A DNA stretch of 36,957 nt from CAYNRA01 sp964399465 (lineage in GTDB: Bacteria; Bacteroidota; Bacteroidia; Cytophagales; Spirosomataceae): the NCBI GenBank assembly GCA_964399465.1, contig CAYNRA010000022.1, forward strand, positions 1 to 36,957, given 5' to 3'. The notes beneath the pieces are model-generated. The model saw only the letters and a program-made list of their open reading frames with translations. It made no database searches and was not told the origin of the DNA. Positions 16,400 through 25,639 of this stretch are shown piece by piece. The stretch's first letter is position 1; every line of letters starts with the position of its first letter. The translations under genes and the position numbers were made by a program.

Positions 16400-19300
16400 T
16401 CAAGGGTTAAAAAGTTTAGTAATGGATTCAAAAATTAAATCTGCCTTCTCGATGGTTTGTATTCTTTCAGCCGTGAAGATTAATTTGTCTTTAACTTGTT
16501 TTAGTTGACATCCAGACTTATTGTCCCGAATAAACTCAAGTATTTTGCCAAATTTAGGCGACTGAAAAAAACTTTCTTGCTTCGAAGAAACGAAAAATCC
16601 TTTAAGTATATTATTTTTCAAAGTAACTTTCTCAAAACCAATGATTTCCGCTTTCCATCTAAGACGAACAATTTGAAGCAAGCTCAAAACCTCTTGGGGT
16701 AATTTTCCGAACCTGTCTTCCAAAGATTTCCTAAGCGCCTCTAATTCTTCGCTATTTTTTAAATTATCTATATCATTGTAAATAGAAAGACGTTCAGAAA
16801 TGCTTGAAATATAGGTTTCTGGAATAAGAATTTGCATGTCTGTTTCAATTTGACAGTCTCGTGCTACAATTTCATTCAGTGAAATCTCTTTCGCAAATAA
16901 ATCCTTAAAATCTGTTTCTTTGAGTTCTTGAACAGCTTCATCCAATACTTTGTGATACATTTCAAATCCCAAATCGTTTACGAATCCACTTTGTTCAGCA
17001 CCCAATAGGTTTCCAGCACCCCGAATGTCCAAATCACGCATCGCAACTTTGAAACCATCACCCAGGTCTGAGAACTCCTCTAGTGTTTGAAGACGTTTTC
17101 GTGCTTCTTTTGTTAGAACTGAAAGCGGTGGAGTCAATAAAAAACAAAAGGCTTTTTTGTTCGATCGCCCTACTCTACCCCGCATTTGGTGGAGGTCTGA
17201 CATACCAAACATGTGCGCTTGGTTAATGATGATTGTGTTTGCATTGGTAATGTCTAAACCAGATTCAATAATATTCGTAGAAATAAGAATATCTAACTCG
17301 CCTTCCATGAAACGCATCATGACTTTTTCCAACTTTGCTCCTTCCATTTGGCCATGTGCAACACCAATGCGGGCATCTGGAACTAATCGAAGAATAATGT
17401 TGGCTATGGACTCAATATCATTGACGCGATTATGCACAAAATAAACTTGCCCACCCCGACGTAGTTCATAGCTAATCGCATCGCGTACAACTTCCTCAGT
17501 AAATACGCGAACTTCCGTTGTGACAGGTTGCCGGTTTGGTGGAGGAGTTGCAATAATCGATAAATCGCGCGCACCCATCAATGAAAAATGTAATGTCCGA
17601 GGTATCGGAGTTGCCGTTAAAGTCAATACATCTACATTCAATTTAATTTCCTTGATTCTGTCTTTTGCCTTTACCCCAAATTTTTGTTCTTCATCAATGA
17701 TAAGTAATCCTAAATTAGAAAATTCAATATCCTTGTTTAAAATTCGATGTGTTCCAATTAAAATATCAACCTTACCTTCTTTGACCTTTTTTAAGGTTTG
17801 GTTGATTTCCTGAGTACTTTTAAAACGATTGATATAATCAATATTGACGGGAAGATCGGCAAGTCGTTCACAAAATGTTTTGTAATGCTGCATGGCTAAA
17901 ATAGTTGTTGGTACAAGCACACCTACTTGTTTGCTATCACCAACCGCCTTAAAAGCTGCACGGATAGCAATTTCAGTTTTACCAAAACCAACATCTCCAC
18001 AAACCAATCTATCCATTGGATAGGGTTTTTCCATGTCTGCCTTCACATCATTGGTTGCTTTTGCTTGGTCTGGCGTGTCTTCATAGAGAAAAGAAGATTC
18101 CAATTCAATTTGTAAATAAGAGTCGGGCGAAAAAGGAAATCCAGGCGATGCTCTGCGTTTTGCATACAACTCGATTAATTCTTTGGCGATGTCTTTCACC
18201 TGTCTTTTCACCTTCGACTTCTTTGTTTCCCAGTCACCAGAACCCAGTTTACTCATCGTAGGCGCTGTGCCATCTTTCCCTGTAAACTTCGCTATTTTGT
18301 GTAATCCATGAATATTTACATATAAAATATCATTATCTCTGTAAATTAACCGAATTGCTTCTTGTTTTTTCCCGTTTACATCGACCGTTTCTAAACCTGC
18401 AAAACGACCTACGCCATAATCGATATGTGTGATGTAATCGCCAGGTTGCATAGACTGAATTTCCTTCAAAGTCAATGCTTTTGATTTAGTAAACCTTTCT
18501 TTCAGTTTATATCTATGAAAACGGTCAAATAATTGGTGGTCTGTATAACAAAGTATTTTAGAATTAGGATCTATAAAACCTCCTCTGAGCGAAATTGGTA
18601 AAGAAACAAAGGAAAGCATCGGGTCAATTTCTCGAATGATGCGTTCTATTCGTGTGAGTTGTTTTGCTGAATCCGAACAAATGAATGTGGTGAAGCCATG
18701 AGATTGTTTTTCTACAAAATCATCAATTAATAACTCAAATTTCTTGTTAAAAGAAGGTTGAGATTTAACCTTATATTGATGGCGATTGCTTTTCTTGAAA
18801 AAATGTCGTTTCCCAAATTCAATCAATTTGAAAGATTGAATGGACTTTTTGAAAACACGTGTTTCTTCTGCAATTTCTTTCGGAGGTAAAAGAAGCGAAA
18901 TATCCGTCGATTCTTTAAGTTGTGCGAATCTGTCCTCTAGCTTTTGAAAACCATTCTCCATGATTTCAAGCGTAAAACTAAAATCATCAAACCAAACGAA
19001 TGTATCGGAAGGAAGAAAATCCAAGAAAGAAGCTCTTTCTTCGTGACTGAGTTTATTGGCGATATCAGGAACAATTGTCGCTTTTTCGATATTCTGAATA
19101 GAAAGTTGGTTTTCAGGATTGAAAAAACGAATGGCTTCAATCTCATTACCAAAAAGCTCAATTCTATAAGGATATTCACTGGCAAAAGAAAAAATATCTA
19201 TGATACCTCCTCGAATTGAAAACTGTCCCGGTTCATAAACAAAGTCTGTTTTATCAAAAGAATACGAGATAAGAAGTTCAGAAATAAAAGATATATCCAA

Positions 19301-19759
19301 ATTATCCCCTACTTGAATACCGAGCGTATTGGCTAATAGTGTTTTTTTATTGATAACTTTTTCAGACAAAGCCTCCGGGTAGGTCACTATGAATGATTGA
19401 GTATTGGAGGAAGTCGTAAGAAAATGAATAAGTTCAGATCGTTGTACGACATTGGCATTATCAATCGTTAGCGCATCAAACTCGTACGCTTTCTTATAAG
19501 AAGCTGGGAAGAAAAAAAGAGGTGTTTGTGAACCAATTAGTTGGGTTAAGTCATTGTAAAAATAAGCAGCATCTTCTCTGTCAGTTAAAATAATGAGATA
19601 TGTAGAAGGGTGTAAATTGAAAATAGAAGAAATAAAAACGGAATCAAACCCGTTAGCTAATCCTTCTATTTGAGATATGGGCTCTGCTTGAATAGAATGC
19701 CCTATGGACTGAATGACACTGTCTGATGAAAAAAGTTGAATGAGTTCTTTCGCTTCCAC
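16400..19759 (-). CDS. mfd: Transcription-repair coupling factor
   Basis: Mfd displaces RNA polymerase stalled at DNA lesions and recruits UvrA. The 1119-residue protein has the family order: a UvrB-like N-terminal region, the RNA polymerase-interacting CarD-like domain near residue 440 (MQPGDYITHIDYGVGRFAGLE), then the RecG-like translocase with Walker A GDVGFGKTE (about 590), DEEQ box (IDEEQKFGVK), TATPIPRTLHFSLMG and QMRGRVGRS, and a C-terminal TRCF domain. The start is a GTG at 19759, because a stop codon lies 4 codons upstream in frame and no ATG occurs near the N-terminus. A TAnnTTTG box 28 bases upstream supports this. The gene diverges from msrA. Confidence 0.97.
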   Translation of the reverse strand: MEAKELIQLFSSDSVIQSIGHSIQAEPISQIEGLANGFDSVFISSIFNLHPSTYLIILTDREDAAYFYNDLTQLIGSQTPLFFFPASYKKAYEFDALTIDNANVVQRSELIHFLTTSSNTQSFIVTYPEALSEKVINKKTLLANTLGIQVGDNLDISFISELLISYSFDKTDFVYEPGQFSIRGGIIDIFSFASEYPYRIELFGNEIEAIRFFNPENQLSIQNIEKATIVPDIANKLSHEERASFLDFLPSDTFVWFDDFSFTLEIMENGFQKLEDRFAQLKESTDISLLLPPKEIAEETRVFKKSIQSFKLIEFGKRHFFKKSNRHQYKVKSQPSFNKKFELLIDDFVEKQSHGFTTFICSDSAKQLTRIERIIREIDPMLSFVSLPISLRGGFIDPNSKILCYTDHQLFDRFHRYKLKERFTKSKALTLKEIQSMQPGDYITHIDYGVGRFAGLETVDVNGKKQEAIRLIYRDNDILYVNIHGLHKIAKFTGKDGTAPTMSKLGSGDWETKKSKVKRQVKDIAKELIELYAKRRASPGFPFSPDSYLQIELESSFLYEDTPDQAKATNDVKADMEKPYPMDRLVCGDVGFGKTEIAIRAAFKAVGDSKQVGVLVPTTILAMQHYKTFCERLADLPVNIDYINRFKSTQEINQTLKKVKEGKVDILIGTHRILNKDIEFSNLGLLIIDEEQKFGVKAKDRIKEIKLNVDVLTLTATPIPRTLHFSLMGARDLSIIATPPPNRQPVTTEVRVFTEEVVRDAISYELRRGGQVYFVHNRVNDIESIANIILRLVPDARIGVAHGQMEGAKLEKVMMRFMEGELDILISTNIIESGLDITNANTIIINQAHMFGMSDLHQMRGRVGRSNKKAFCFLLTPPLSVLTKEARKRLQTLEEFSDLGDGFKVAMRDLDIRGAGNLLGAEQSGFVNDLGFEMYHKVLDEAVQELKETDFKDLFAKEISLNEIVARDCQIETDMQILIPETYISSISERLSIYNDIDNLKNSEELEALRKSLEDRFGKLPQEVLSLLQIVRLRWKAEIIGFEKVTLKNNILKGFFVSSKQESFFQSPKFGKILEFIRDNKSGCQLKQVKDKLIFTAERIQTIEKADLIFESITKLFNP

Positions 19760-19786
19760 TACCTTATTTTATAAGTGAACAAAAGG

Positions 19787-19794
19787 CAAAGCTA
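19787..19794 (-). promoter_or_regulatory. Candidate -7 element of the mfd promoter
   Basis: On the minus strand this reads TAGCTTTG, matching TAnnTTTG, 28 bases upstream of the GTG start of mfd. No -33 TTTG is evident. Confidence 0.45.
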
Positions 19795-19927
19795 CAAAAT
19801 CAAATCTTTGCATAGTCGCCTTTCTGGATATTCTGAGAACAGTTTTTGCGAATCGGCTGTTTTATAAGTAACCGAATTTTTAGCAGAAATAATTTCCGAG
19901 ACAATAAACTCTTAATTCCTTATTCAC

Positions 19928-20578
19928 ATGAAAAATAATATAGTATTTTTCGCCTTATTTATCGCGCTTGCTTTTTCGGCTTGTGCACAGTCAACAAAAA
20001 AGAAAGAAAAAAAAATGGATAATCAGACAATTGTACCGGAAGGAAAAGAAGTAGCTACGTTGGGTGCGGGTTGCTTTTGGTGTGTAGAAGCTGTTTTTCA
20101 AGACTTGAAAGGTGTAGAGAAAGTAACGTCAGGTTATACCGGCGGAAAGGTAGAAAACCCAACATACAAAGAAGTTTGTACAGGATTAACAGGTCATGCG
20201 GAGGTTTGTCAAATTGTATATGACCCAAAAGTTGTTTCGTTTAGTGAAATTTTGGAAGTTTTTTGGCAGACCCACGACCCAACCACTTTGAACAGACAAG
20301 GAAACGATGTGGGAACACAGTACCGGTCGTCTATCTTCTATCATAACGAAGAACAAAAAGAAATTGCAGAGAAGTATTTGGCGAAGCTTGACGCGTCAGG
20401 TGCGTTTTCGAAAAAAATAGTGACAACGATTGAACCATTGGGCGCGTATTATGTCGCGGAGGATTACCACCAGAATTATTTTAACGAAAACGGAGAGCAG
20501 CCGTATTGCCAATTTGTGGTTAAGCCAAAAGTCGATAAGTTTAGAAAGGTATTTGCAGATAAGTTAAAGAACGAATAG
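19928..20578 (+). CDS. msrA: Peptide-methionine (S)-S-oxide reductase, lipoprotein form
   Basis: MsrA reduces methionine S-sulfoxide in proteins. The 216-residue protein contains the catalytic motif GAGCFWCVEAVF (C49 as nucleophile) and the conserved segments SGYTGGKVENPTYKEVCTGLTGHAEVC, HDPTTLNRQGNDVGTQYRSSIFY and AEDYHQNYF. It is preceded by a lipoprotein signal peptide (LFIALAFSACAQ, C19) and a lysine-rich linker, so the enzyme is probably anchored in the envelope and repairs secreted proteins. A GEQPYCQ cysteine near the C-terminus could take part in regeneration. The gene has its own terminator and no MsrB partner is adjacent. Confidence 0.95.
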   Translation: MKNNIVFFALFIALAFSACAQSTKKKEKKMDNQTIVPEGKEVATLGAGCFWCVEAVFQDLKGVEKVTSGYTGGKVENPTYKEVCTGLTGHAEVCQIVYDPKVVSFSEILEVFWQTHDPTTLNRQGNDVGTQYRSSIFYHNEEQKEIAEKYLAKLDASGAFSKKIVTTIEPLGAYYVAEDYHQNYFNENGEQPYCQFVVKPKVDKFRKVFADKLKNE

Positions 20579-20604
20579 AAAAAGCTACCGAAAGGTAGCT
20601 TTTT
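20579..20604 (+). terminator. Rho-independent terminator after msrA
   Basis: Stem AAAAAGCTACC / GGTAGCTTTTT closed by a GAAA tetraloop, beginning immediately after the msrA stop and followed by a T-rich run. It may also serve the convergent DUF4136 gene. Confidence 0.88.
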
Positions 20605-20615
20605 TGTTTTTATCG

Positions 20616-21185
20616 TCACAATACCTCGTCTGTAATCTTATACGGTTTCTGACCCGCCGCGAAAAGCGGATATTGGTCAAAAATAGTTCGAACAACGTTG
20701 CGGTAATAATTAACGGTCTTGCCTTCTCGAACTTTCTCACTGAAAACATCGGAGGCATACCCACGCCAAATAAGGCGGCTCGTGGAGGCATCTAGCAAGG
20801 AAACCAAAACCATTCCTCCACTAAAATTGAAAGTTTGTACTTTATAAACTTCCTCATTGTCGTACTTATTCACCCATCTATCAAACGAAGGCTGATTGTA
20901 CCCTTTGTATCCAACTCGTTCTTTGATGATACTATAACTTACGAGTAAATCAGGGTTCTCTTCGTTCAAAACGTATCCCCTAGCTTTCATTTGTCTTCGA
21001 ATGGCATCGTGGATTTCACTGCAAATGTCAGACGTGTCGATTTCACAATTAAGAAAAGCATACGACTTGAAAACAGTAAAATCCGTATCATAACTGTAAT
21101 CGTTATCTACCATTAGTCGAAGAGACTGGCAGCCACCTACAAAGACACCAAGGAATACCACGAGAATAAGTTGAAATCGTTTCAT
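20616..21185 (-). CDS. DUF4136-type lipoprotein
   Basis: A 189-residue lipoprotein with signal peptide and lipobox (FLGVFVGGCQ, C19). The mature part shows the DUF4136 pattern: YSYDTDFTVFKSYAF near the N-terminus, a middle helix (IRRQMKARGYVLNEENPDLLVSYS) and a C-terminal LVSLLDASTSRLIWRGYASDVF. Function is unknown; the family is common in Gram-negative envelopes. I chose the ATG at 21185 because it starts directly before the signal peptide. An upstream TTG at 21209 would add eight lysine-rich residues. A second, divergent member of the family lies at 23291-23845. The gene converges on msrA. Confidence 0.78.
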   Translation of the reverse strand: MKRFQLILVVFLGVFVGGCQSLRLMVDNDYSYDTDFTVFKSYAFLNCEIDTSDICSEIHDAIRRQMKARGYVLNEENPDLLVSYSIIKERVGYKGYNQPSFDRWVNKYDNEEVYKVQTFNFSGGMVLVSLLDASTSRLIWRGYASDVFSEKVREGKTVNYYRNVVRTIFDQYPLFAAGQKPYKITDEVL

Positions 21186-21284
21186 TCGTTTTTTGGATTT
21201 AATGGACAAATAGTTTGAATCAATATACGTAGAACATGCTGATAATGTGCAAACTATATGTAAAAACGAAATGTTTTTTTCAAT

Positions 21285-22310
21285 TTATCCGATATAATAC
21301 AAAATGGCGCGTTTCATCAAGGCAGCCGTGCAGGTTTTGTCATACACGCAGGAGCCAATGCCGTTCAGTAAAGAGAAACGGACTTCTTTTCCTTTGTTCT
21401 TTTTATCTTGCTGGGTTAGCTGAATTATCGCAGGAATGTCTTCTTCAGTCAAATAAATTTTTCCATAAACAGAAAATAGAAATTCTTCAATTTGAAGCAA
21501 AGATGACTCATCAAGTAATTTTAATTCATACGCCATAAATGCTTCCATGATCATTCCGATGGCAATAGCTTCTCCATGAAATAAACGAAGTTTGCCCTTA
21601 TCCAGGAAGTACGTCTCAATGGCGTGCCCAAGAGTGTGTCCAAAGTTGAGGATTTTACGTACTCCTTTTTCAGTAGGATCTTGTTCTACTATTTGTTGTT
21701 TGATGGCAACGGAGTGAGCAATATAAGATGACCAATCAACGAGTGGGAAATCTAAAAGTCGGAGTTGGGCCCATTTTTCAGCGTCTTGAATCAAACAATG
21801 TTTGATGACTTCCGCAAAGCCGGATTTCAGCTCGCGCTCAGGAAGTGTAGTCAAAAAAGCGGCGTCAATAAATACACGCGTTGGCAAAGTGAAAACGCCG
21901 ATGTGATTTTTGAAACCGCGAAAATCAATACCTAGTTTTCCGCCAACACTTGCATCTACTTGCGATAAGAGGGTTGTAGGTATCTGAATAAAATCAATTC
22001 CACGTTTGTAAGTAGCAGCGCAGAAACCTCCCATGTCTCCGATAACTCCACCGCCCAAGTTAACGACAAGCGAATGTCTGTCTAGCTCGTAGTCTGTCAT
22101 GGCTTCCCAAATTTTTTCACAGGTAGCAATGGTTTTGTTTTCCTCGCCAGACGAGATAACAACCACGCGATGTTTGGGCAAAAAAGATTGAATCAGTGGA
22201 TAACAATATCTTTTGGTATGATTATCACAAATGACAAACACTTTGGTGTAGTGTGTATCAGCAAAAAATGAAATTAAACTTTCTCTGATTGATGATATAA
22301 TGACAGACAT
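21285..22310 (-). CDS. aroB: 3-dehydroquinate synthase
   Basis: AroB converts DAHP to 3-dehydroquinate, the second step of the shikimate pathway, using NAD+ and a divalent metal. The 341-residue protein shows the NAD-binding stretch VVNLGGGVIGDMGGFCAATYKRGIDFIQIPTTLLSQVDASVGGKLGID, the region GFAEVIKHCLI and the metal-binding motifs NFGHTLGHAIE and LFHGEAIAIGM. All key histidines are in place and the length is normal. The ATG at 22310 lies 9 bases after the stop of the acyltransferase gene upstream on the same strand, so the two probably form one transcription unit. Confidence 0.96.
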   Translation of the reverse strand: MSVIISSIRESLISFFADTHYTKVFVICDNHTKRYCYPLIQSFLPKHRVVVISSGEENKTIATCEKIWEAMTDYELDRHSLVVNLGGGVIGDMGGFCAATYKRGIDFIQIPTTLLSQVDASVGGKLGIDFRGFKNHIGVFTLPTRVFIDAAFLTTLPERELKSGFAEVIKHCLIQDAEKWAQLRLLDFPLVDWSSYIAHSVAIKQQIVEQDPTEKGVRKILNFGHTLGHAIETYFLDKGKLRLFHGEAIAIGMIMEAFMAYELKLLDESSLLQIEEFLFSVYGKIYLTEEDIPAIIQLTQQDKKNKGKEVRFSLLNGIGSCVYDKTCTAALMKRAILYYIG

Positions 22311-22319
22311 AGGAAGCGA

Positions 22320-23150
22320 TTAAAATAGGAATGATAAAATAAAGTAAAGGAAAAGCCAATAAGGCACAATGGTCACAACAAGTAAAGCTAGTAGAACGGA
22401 GTCGTAAAAAACAGTTCGATGTGTTTTCTTCCGAACAAAAGGAATGAGCAAACCATACAGTGGAAAATGAAGAAGCAAACCTAGTAAATATTGGAAAGAT
22501 GTTCCCGGAACTGAATGAGGTTTTGAAATCAAGGGTTCCAAACGAATGCGAAGAAAGTCATTGAATTTCTTTACGAAAATACCTTCGGTTTCGCTTTTAT
22601 CTAGTTCGGCTGTTTCACAAATCGGCTCCCCTATTTTTATGGTTACGTTTTTTCCAAAAGTGTTGTAATCGTTGTAGGTAAGTCCAATCGGCACAATTTG
22701 AAGTGGAATATCTTCTTGCCATGCCATTTGGGTTAAGCGAGCTGTACCTTTTTTGAGAGGCAATAAGTGATCTTGGTACAAGCATATTCCTTCACTAAAA
22801 ATTAATACGACTTGATTATCACGAAACAAGGAAAGGCACTTTTGGAAAGTCACTTCGTTCTCACCTACGTACTCTTTTCCTTCAGAAATCCGGTATATTG
22901 GTATCATATAAAAAGAGCTTAGAATACGTTTGGCCAATGGTTTTTTGAAAGCGTCACCACGGGCAAGAGACCAAACGCGTCTGTCAAGATAGCACGCCAA
23001 AATGATGGCATCTAAAAATGAATTAGGGTGATTAACGGCCAACAGTACAGGGCCTTCTGAAGGAACATTGGATAAACCAATAATGTGTTTACGCTTAATG
23101 AAAAAGCCTAAAACAAAACGAACACAAAAACGAACGATAGGATAGGTCAC
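22320..23150 (-). CDS. 1-acyl-glycerol-3-phosphate acyltransferase-like protein (PlsC family)
   Basis: A 276-residue protein of the PlsC/LPLAT superfamily, which moves acyl chains onto glycerolipid precursors at the inner membrane. The catalytic motif appears as NHPNSFLD (40-47), one residue longer than the classical H-x4-D spacing and a variant I associate with Bacteroidota members. The second motif is FSEGICLYQDHLLPLKKGTARL. The C-terminus has two hydrophobic segments (LLGLLLHFPLYGLLIPFV and VLLALLVVTIVPYWLFLYFIL). I use the GTG at 23150, since an in-frame stop lies upstream and no ATG fits. The substrate is not certain. It is followed by aroB after 9 bases. Confidence 0.82.
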   Translation of the reverse strand: MTYPIVRFCVRFVLGFFIKRKHIIGLSNVPSEGPVLLAVNHPNSFLDAIILACYLDRRVWSLARGDAFKKPLAKRILSSFYMIPIYRISEGKEYVGENEVTFQKCLSLFRDNQVVLIFSEGICLYQDHLLPLKKGTARLTQMAWQEDIPLQIVPIGLTYNDYNTFGKNVTIKIGEPICETAELDKSETEGIFVKKFNDFLRIRLEPLISKPHSVPGTSFQYLLGLLLHFPLYGLLIPFVRKKTHRTVFYDSVLLALLVVTIVPYWLFLYFILSFLF

Positions 23151-23290
23151 AGGTTTTTTTCTGCAAGTTAATAAATTCTTTTTTTACGAAGTAAGGTTCT
23201 AAAAAGTAACCAATTGAAATTAAAATAGGACAATTAATTAATAGAATAATGCTATATTTTGCTTTAATTTGACAATAAATAGGTAAAAAA

Positions 23291-23845
23291 ATGGCGTCAA
23301 AAAAAAGACATTCAATCATCTTACTTATCAGTTTATCGTATCTGATGGGTTGTAGTTCGGATTTCCAAATCACGACTACGCAAACACGCAAGGTTTATCC
23401 AAACGAACAGTCGTTTGCAATTGCTCAAAATGAAAACACAAACCAAGCTATTGATCAAGAAACCATACAAGCTATGGAACGAGAAATAAAGAAACAAATG
23501 AAACACAGAGGTTTTATTGAATCTGACAAACACCCGGATTTAATTCTGTTCATCACCTATTATAACCAAAAGGTAAAGCTTCCCGAATTAGAAAACATAA
23601 AGGATAATGAAGAAAATACATTCCAGACGGTTTTGAAAAAGGCAGGTACAAATACATTGGTTTTCCAACTTTTAGATGTATCGAGCAATAGCATTGTTTG
23701 GCGAAGCTTTGCCTCTCATTTACCGAACAATATACAAACTAGACAATACATTCACGTAACAAAATGGCTGTTGGCAGATTTAAAACACAATTCGTCCAAA
23801 GAAAAAGAAAATGAAGAAAGATTGTCAGGGTTAACAAGCCGCTAA
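23291..23845 (+). CDS. DUF4136-like lipoprotein, second copy
   Basis: A 184-residue lipoprotein with signal peptide and lipobox (ISLSYLMGCSS, C21). It resembles the protein encoded at 20616-21185 in layout: a basic middle helix (REIKKQMKHRGFIESDKHPDLILFITYY) and the closing motif QLLDVSSNSIVWRSFASHL, against LLDASTSRLIWRGYAS in the other copy. This supports DUF4136-type membership, although overall identity looks low. The C-terminus is a short Lys/Glu-rich tail. Function is unknown. It is divergent from the acyltransferase gene and is followed by the DinB-family gene on the same strand. Confidence 0.68.
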   Translation: MASKKRHSIILLISLSYLMGCSSDFQITTTQTRKVYPNEQSFAIAQNENTNQAIDQETIQAMEREIKKQMKHRGFIESDKHPDLILFITYYNQKVKLPELENIKDNEENTFQTVLKKAGTNTLVFQLLDVSSNSIVWRSFASHLPNNIQTRQYIHVTKWLLADLKHNSSKEKENEERLSGLTSR

Positions 23846-23913
23846 GTTACTTGCTCTTCCTTGCTTTTTTTCTTAACTTAGAAAGGATTTATAAACCAAA
23901 GAATCTGAATAAA

Positions 23914-24396
23914 ATGGAAGAAACAGCGAGGCACCTTCAAGAAACAGTAGCACATGCAGCCCGACTTATGAGAAGAATCGCGGACAAAGAAGCATCTAAA
24001 AAAGTAAAACCAGAAAAATGGTCGAAGAAAGAAATCTTGGGCCATTTGATTGACTCCGCCGGAAATAATCAGCAAAAGTTTGTTCGGTTAATGGAAAATC
24101 CACAACTAACTTTTGTTGCGTACAACCAAAACTATTGGGTGACTGCACAAAGGTATTGCTATGCAGACTGGAACGAACTCATTACCCTATGGGAACTTGC
24201 CAATATGCATTTAGCGCATGTCATTAAATATACAATGCCTAACAGATTGCATCATGAAATCACGATTGATGGGAAAGGGCCTTTCTCACTCGAATTCATC
24301 ATGAAAGATTATGTAGAACATCTAAAACATCATTTGAAGCAGATTCTTCCAGGCGCAGGCATCGATAGTAAATTTGAAAATATTTACGCCTCTTGA
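23914..24396 (+). CDS. DinB-family protein
   Basis: The 160-residue protein belongs to the DinB/YfiT-like four-helix bundle superfamily. Three histidine-bearing segments that would form the metal site are visible: KKEILGHLIDSAGNNQQKF, LANMHLAHVIKY and KDYVEHLKHHLKQIL. Members are metal-dependent enzymes or thiol transferases of diverse and often unknown activity, so no substrate is assigned. I start at the ATG at 23914; the frame is open upstream to a TTG at 23851, but that extension is hydrophobic and unrelated to the family. The 3' end overlaps the convergent queA gene by 13 bases. Confidence 0.8.
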   Translation: MEETARHLQETVAHAARLMRRIADKEASKKVKPEKWSKKEILGHLIDSAGNNQQKFVRLMENPQLTFVAYNQNYWVTAQRYCYADWNELITLWELANMHLAHVIKYTMPNRLHHEITIDGKGPFSLEFIMKDYVEHLKHHLKQILPGAGIDSKFENIYAS

Positions 24397-25637
24397 TGCT
24401 GAATCCAAAGCAAAGAAGAATCACCAAAGCTTAAAAAACGATAGTCATTTTGTAAAGCATAGTCGTACACCTTCTTCCAATCTTCACCAATTGCAGCTGC
24501 AATAAGCAAAATAAGCGTAGAGCCCGGTTGGTGAAAGTTTGTGATGATTCCCTTGCAAATCGCAAATCGGTATCCTGGGAAAATAAATATTTCAGTGTGT
24601 CCTACAAGCGTTTGTACTTGGTGCTCACGCATGTACTTTAAGATTGTCTGTATAGATTCTTCCGCTGAAATTGTAACCAAACTAGAATCAAATGCGACCA
24701 GCTTTTCAATAAAAAAGGAAGGTATAGCTGAATCTATTTGCTCTTGTGCGAAATAGCGATGAAGTAGTACACCATACCAATAAAGACTTTCGAGTGAGCG
24801 CATGGAGGTTGTACCAACAGGAACTACGCATGCTAGGTTTTGAAGAAGTTGCTCAATAAACTCAAGGGTAAAAACCATTTGTTCGTTGTGCATCTTGTGT
24901 TCAATTACATTCAGAGCTTTAATGGGTTGAAATGTTCCAGCACCGACATGCAGGGTAAGAAACCCTGTCGCGATTTTGTTGTTTGCTAACTCATCAAAGA
25001 CACGTTCTGTAAAGTGTAAACCAGCTGTTGGCGCTGCAACTGCCCCATCGTGTTTAGAATATACCGTTTGATAAGAAACAATATCACCTTCTTCTGCCTC
25101 TCTACCTAAATAAGGAGGTAAAGGAATTTCACCAAATAATTGCACTAACTCAGCAAACCGAACTGATGCAGCTGCCCTCCAAGTAAACTCTACCAGGTTG
25201 GTTTCCGAATCGAGGAGATTTGCAGTTATTTGAATGGTTTCTTCATCACGTTGAAAAGTATGAACCAACGTCTCTCCTTTCCATTTCTTTTTATTACCAA
25301 TCATGCAATTCCACTGGCAGGACGTTTCAGCCTCCATCACTGTTGAAATCACGGTTGATGGTAAATGAGGTTGTAAAAGGAATATCTCAATGTGCGCTCC
25401 TGTTTCTTTCAAGAAATGCAAACGAGCAGGTATAACTTTCGTATTATTAAAAACTAAAAAGCTGTGAGGAGGTAAATGAGTTGCTAAATTTGAAAATTGA
25501 GAAGAACGAATCTCCCCATTTTCATAGATTAATAATTTAGATGAATCGCGGGGCTCAACGGCGTAACGGGCAATTCTATCGTCAGGCAAGTCATATAAAT
25601 AGTTATCTAGAGATATGGCTGGCACTTCTCTTAACAT
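24384..25637 (-). CDS. queA: S-adenosylmethionine:tRNA ribosyltransferase-isomerase
   Basis: QueA transfers the ribosyl part of AdoMet to preQ1 in tRNA to make epoxyqueuosine at wobble position 34. The 417-residue protein has the diagnostic blocks YDLPDDRIARYAVEPRDSSKLL, FLVFNNTKVIPARL, DGAVAAPTAGLHFTERVF, LHVGAGTFQPI, VPVGTTSMRSLES and TNFHQPGSTLILLIAAAIG. It is about 60 residues longer than the E. coli enzyme; the excess lies partly in the segment around VPVGTTSMRSLESLYWYGVLLHRYFAQEQIDSAIPSF. A second, longer QueA-like lineage is common in Bacteroidota. The gene starts 2 bases after the stop of the membrane protein upstream, so they are co-transcribed. Confidence 0.92.
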   Translation of the reverse strand: MLREVPAISLDNYLYDLPDDRIARYAVEPRDSSKLLIYENGEIRSSQFSNLATHLPPHSFLVFNNTKVIPARLHFLKETGAHIEIFLLQPHLPSTVISTVMEAETSCQWNCMIGNKKKWKGETLVHTFQRDEETIQITANLLDSETNLVEFTWRAAASVRFAELVQLFGEIPLPPYLGREAEEGDIVSYQTVYSKHDGAVAAPTAGLHFTERVFDELANNKIATGFLTLHVGAGTFQPIKALNVIEHKMHNEQMVFTLEFIEQLLQNLACVVPVGTTSMRSLESLYWYGVLLHRYFAQEQIDSAIPSFFIEKLVAFDSSLVTISAEESIQTILKYMREHQVQTLVGHTEIFIFPGYRFAICKGIITNFHQPGSTLILLIAAAIGEDWKKVYDYALQNDYRFLSFGDSSLLWIQHQEA

Positions 25638-25639
25638 AT

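Noticed and set aside
23095..23391. 98-codon ORF on the minus strand between the acyltransferase and the second DUF4136-like gene
   Set aside because: It overlaps the starts of both real genes, has no promoter-like box and its protein looks like translated non-coding sequence.
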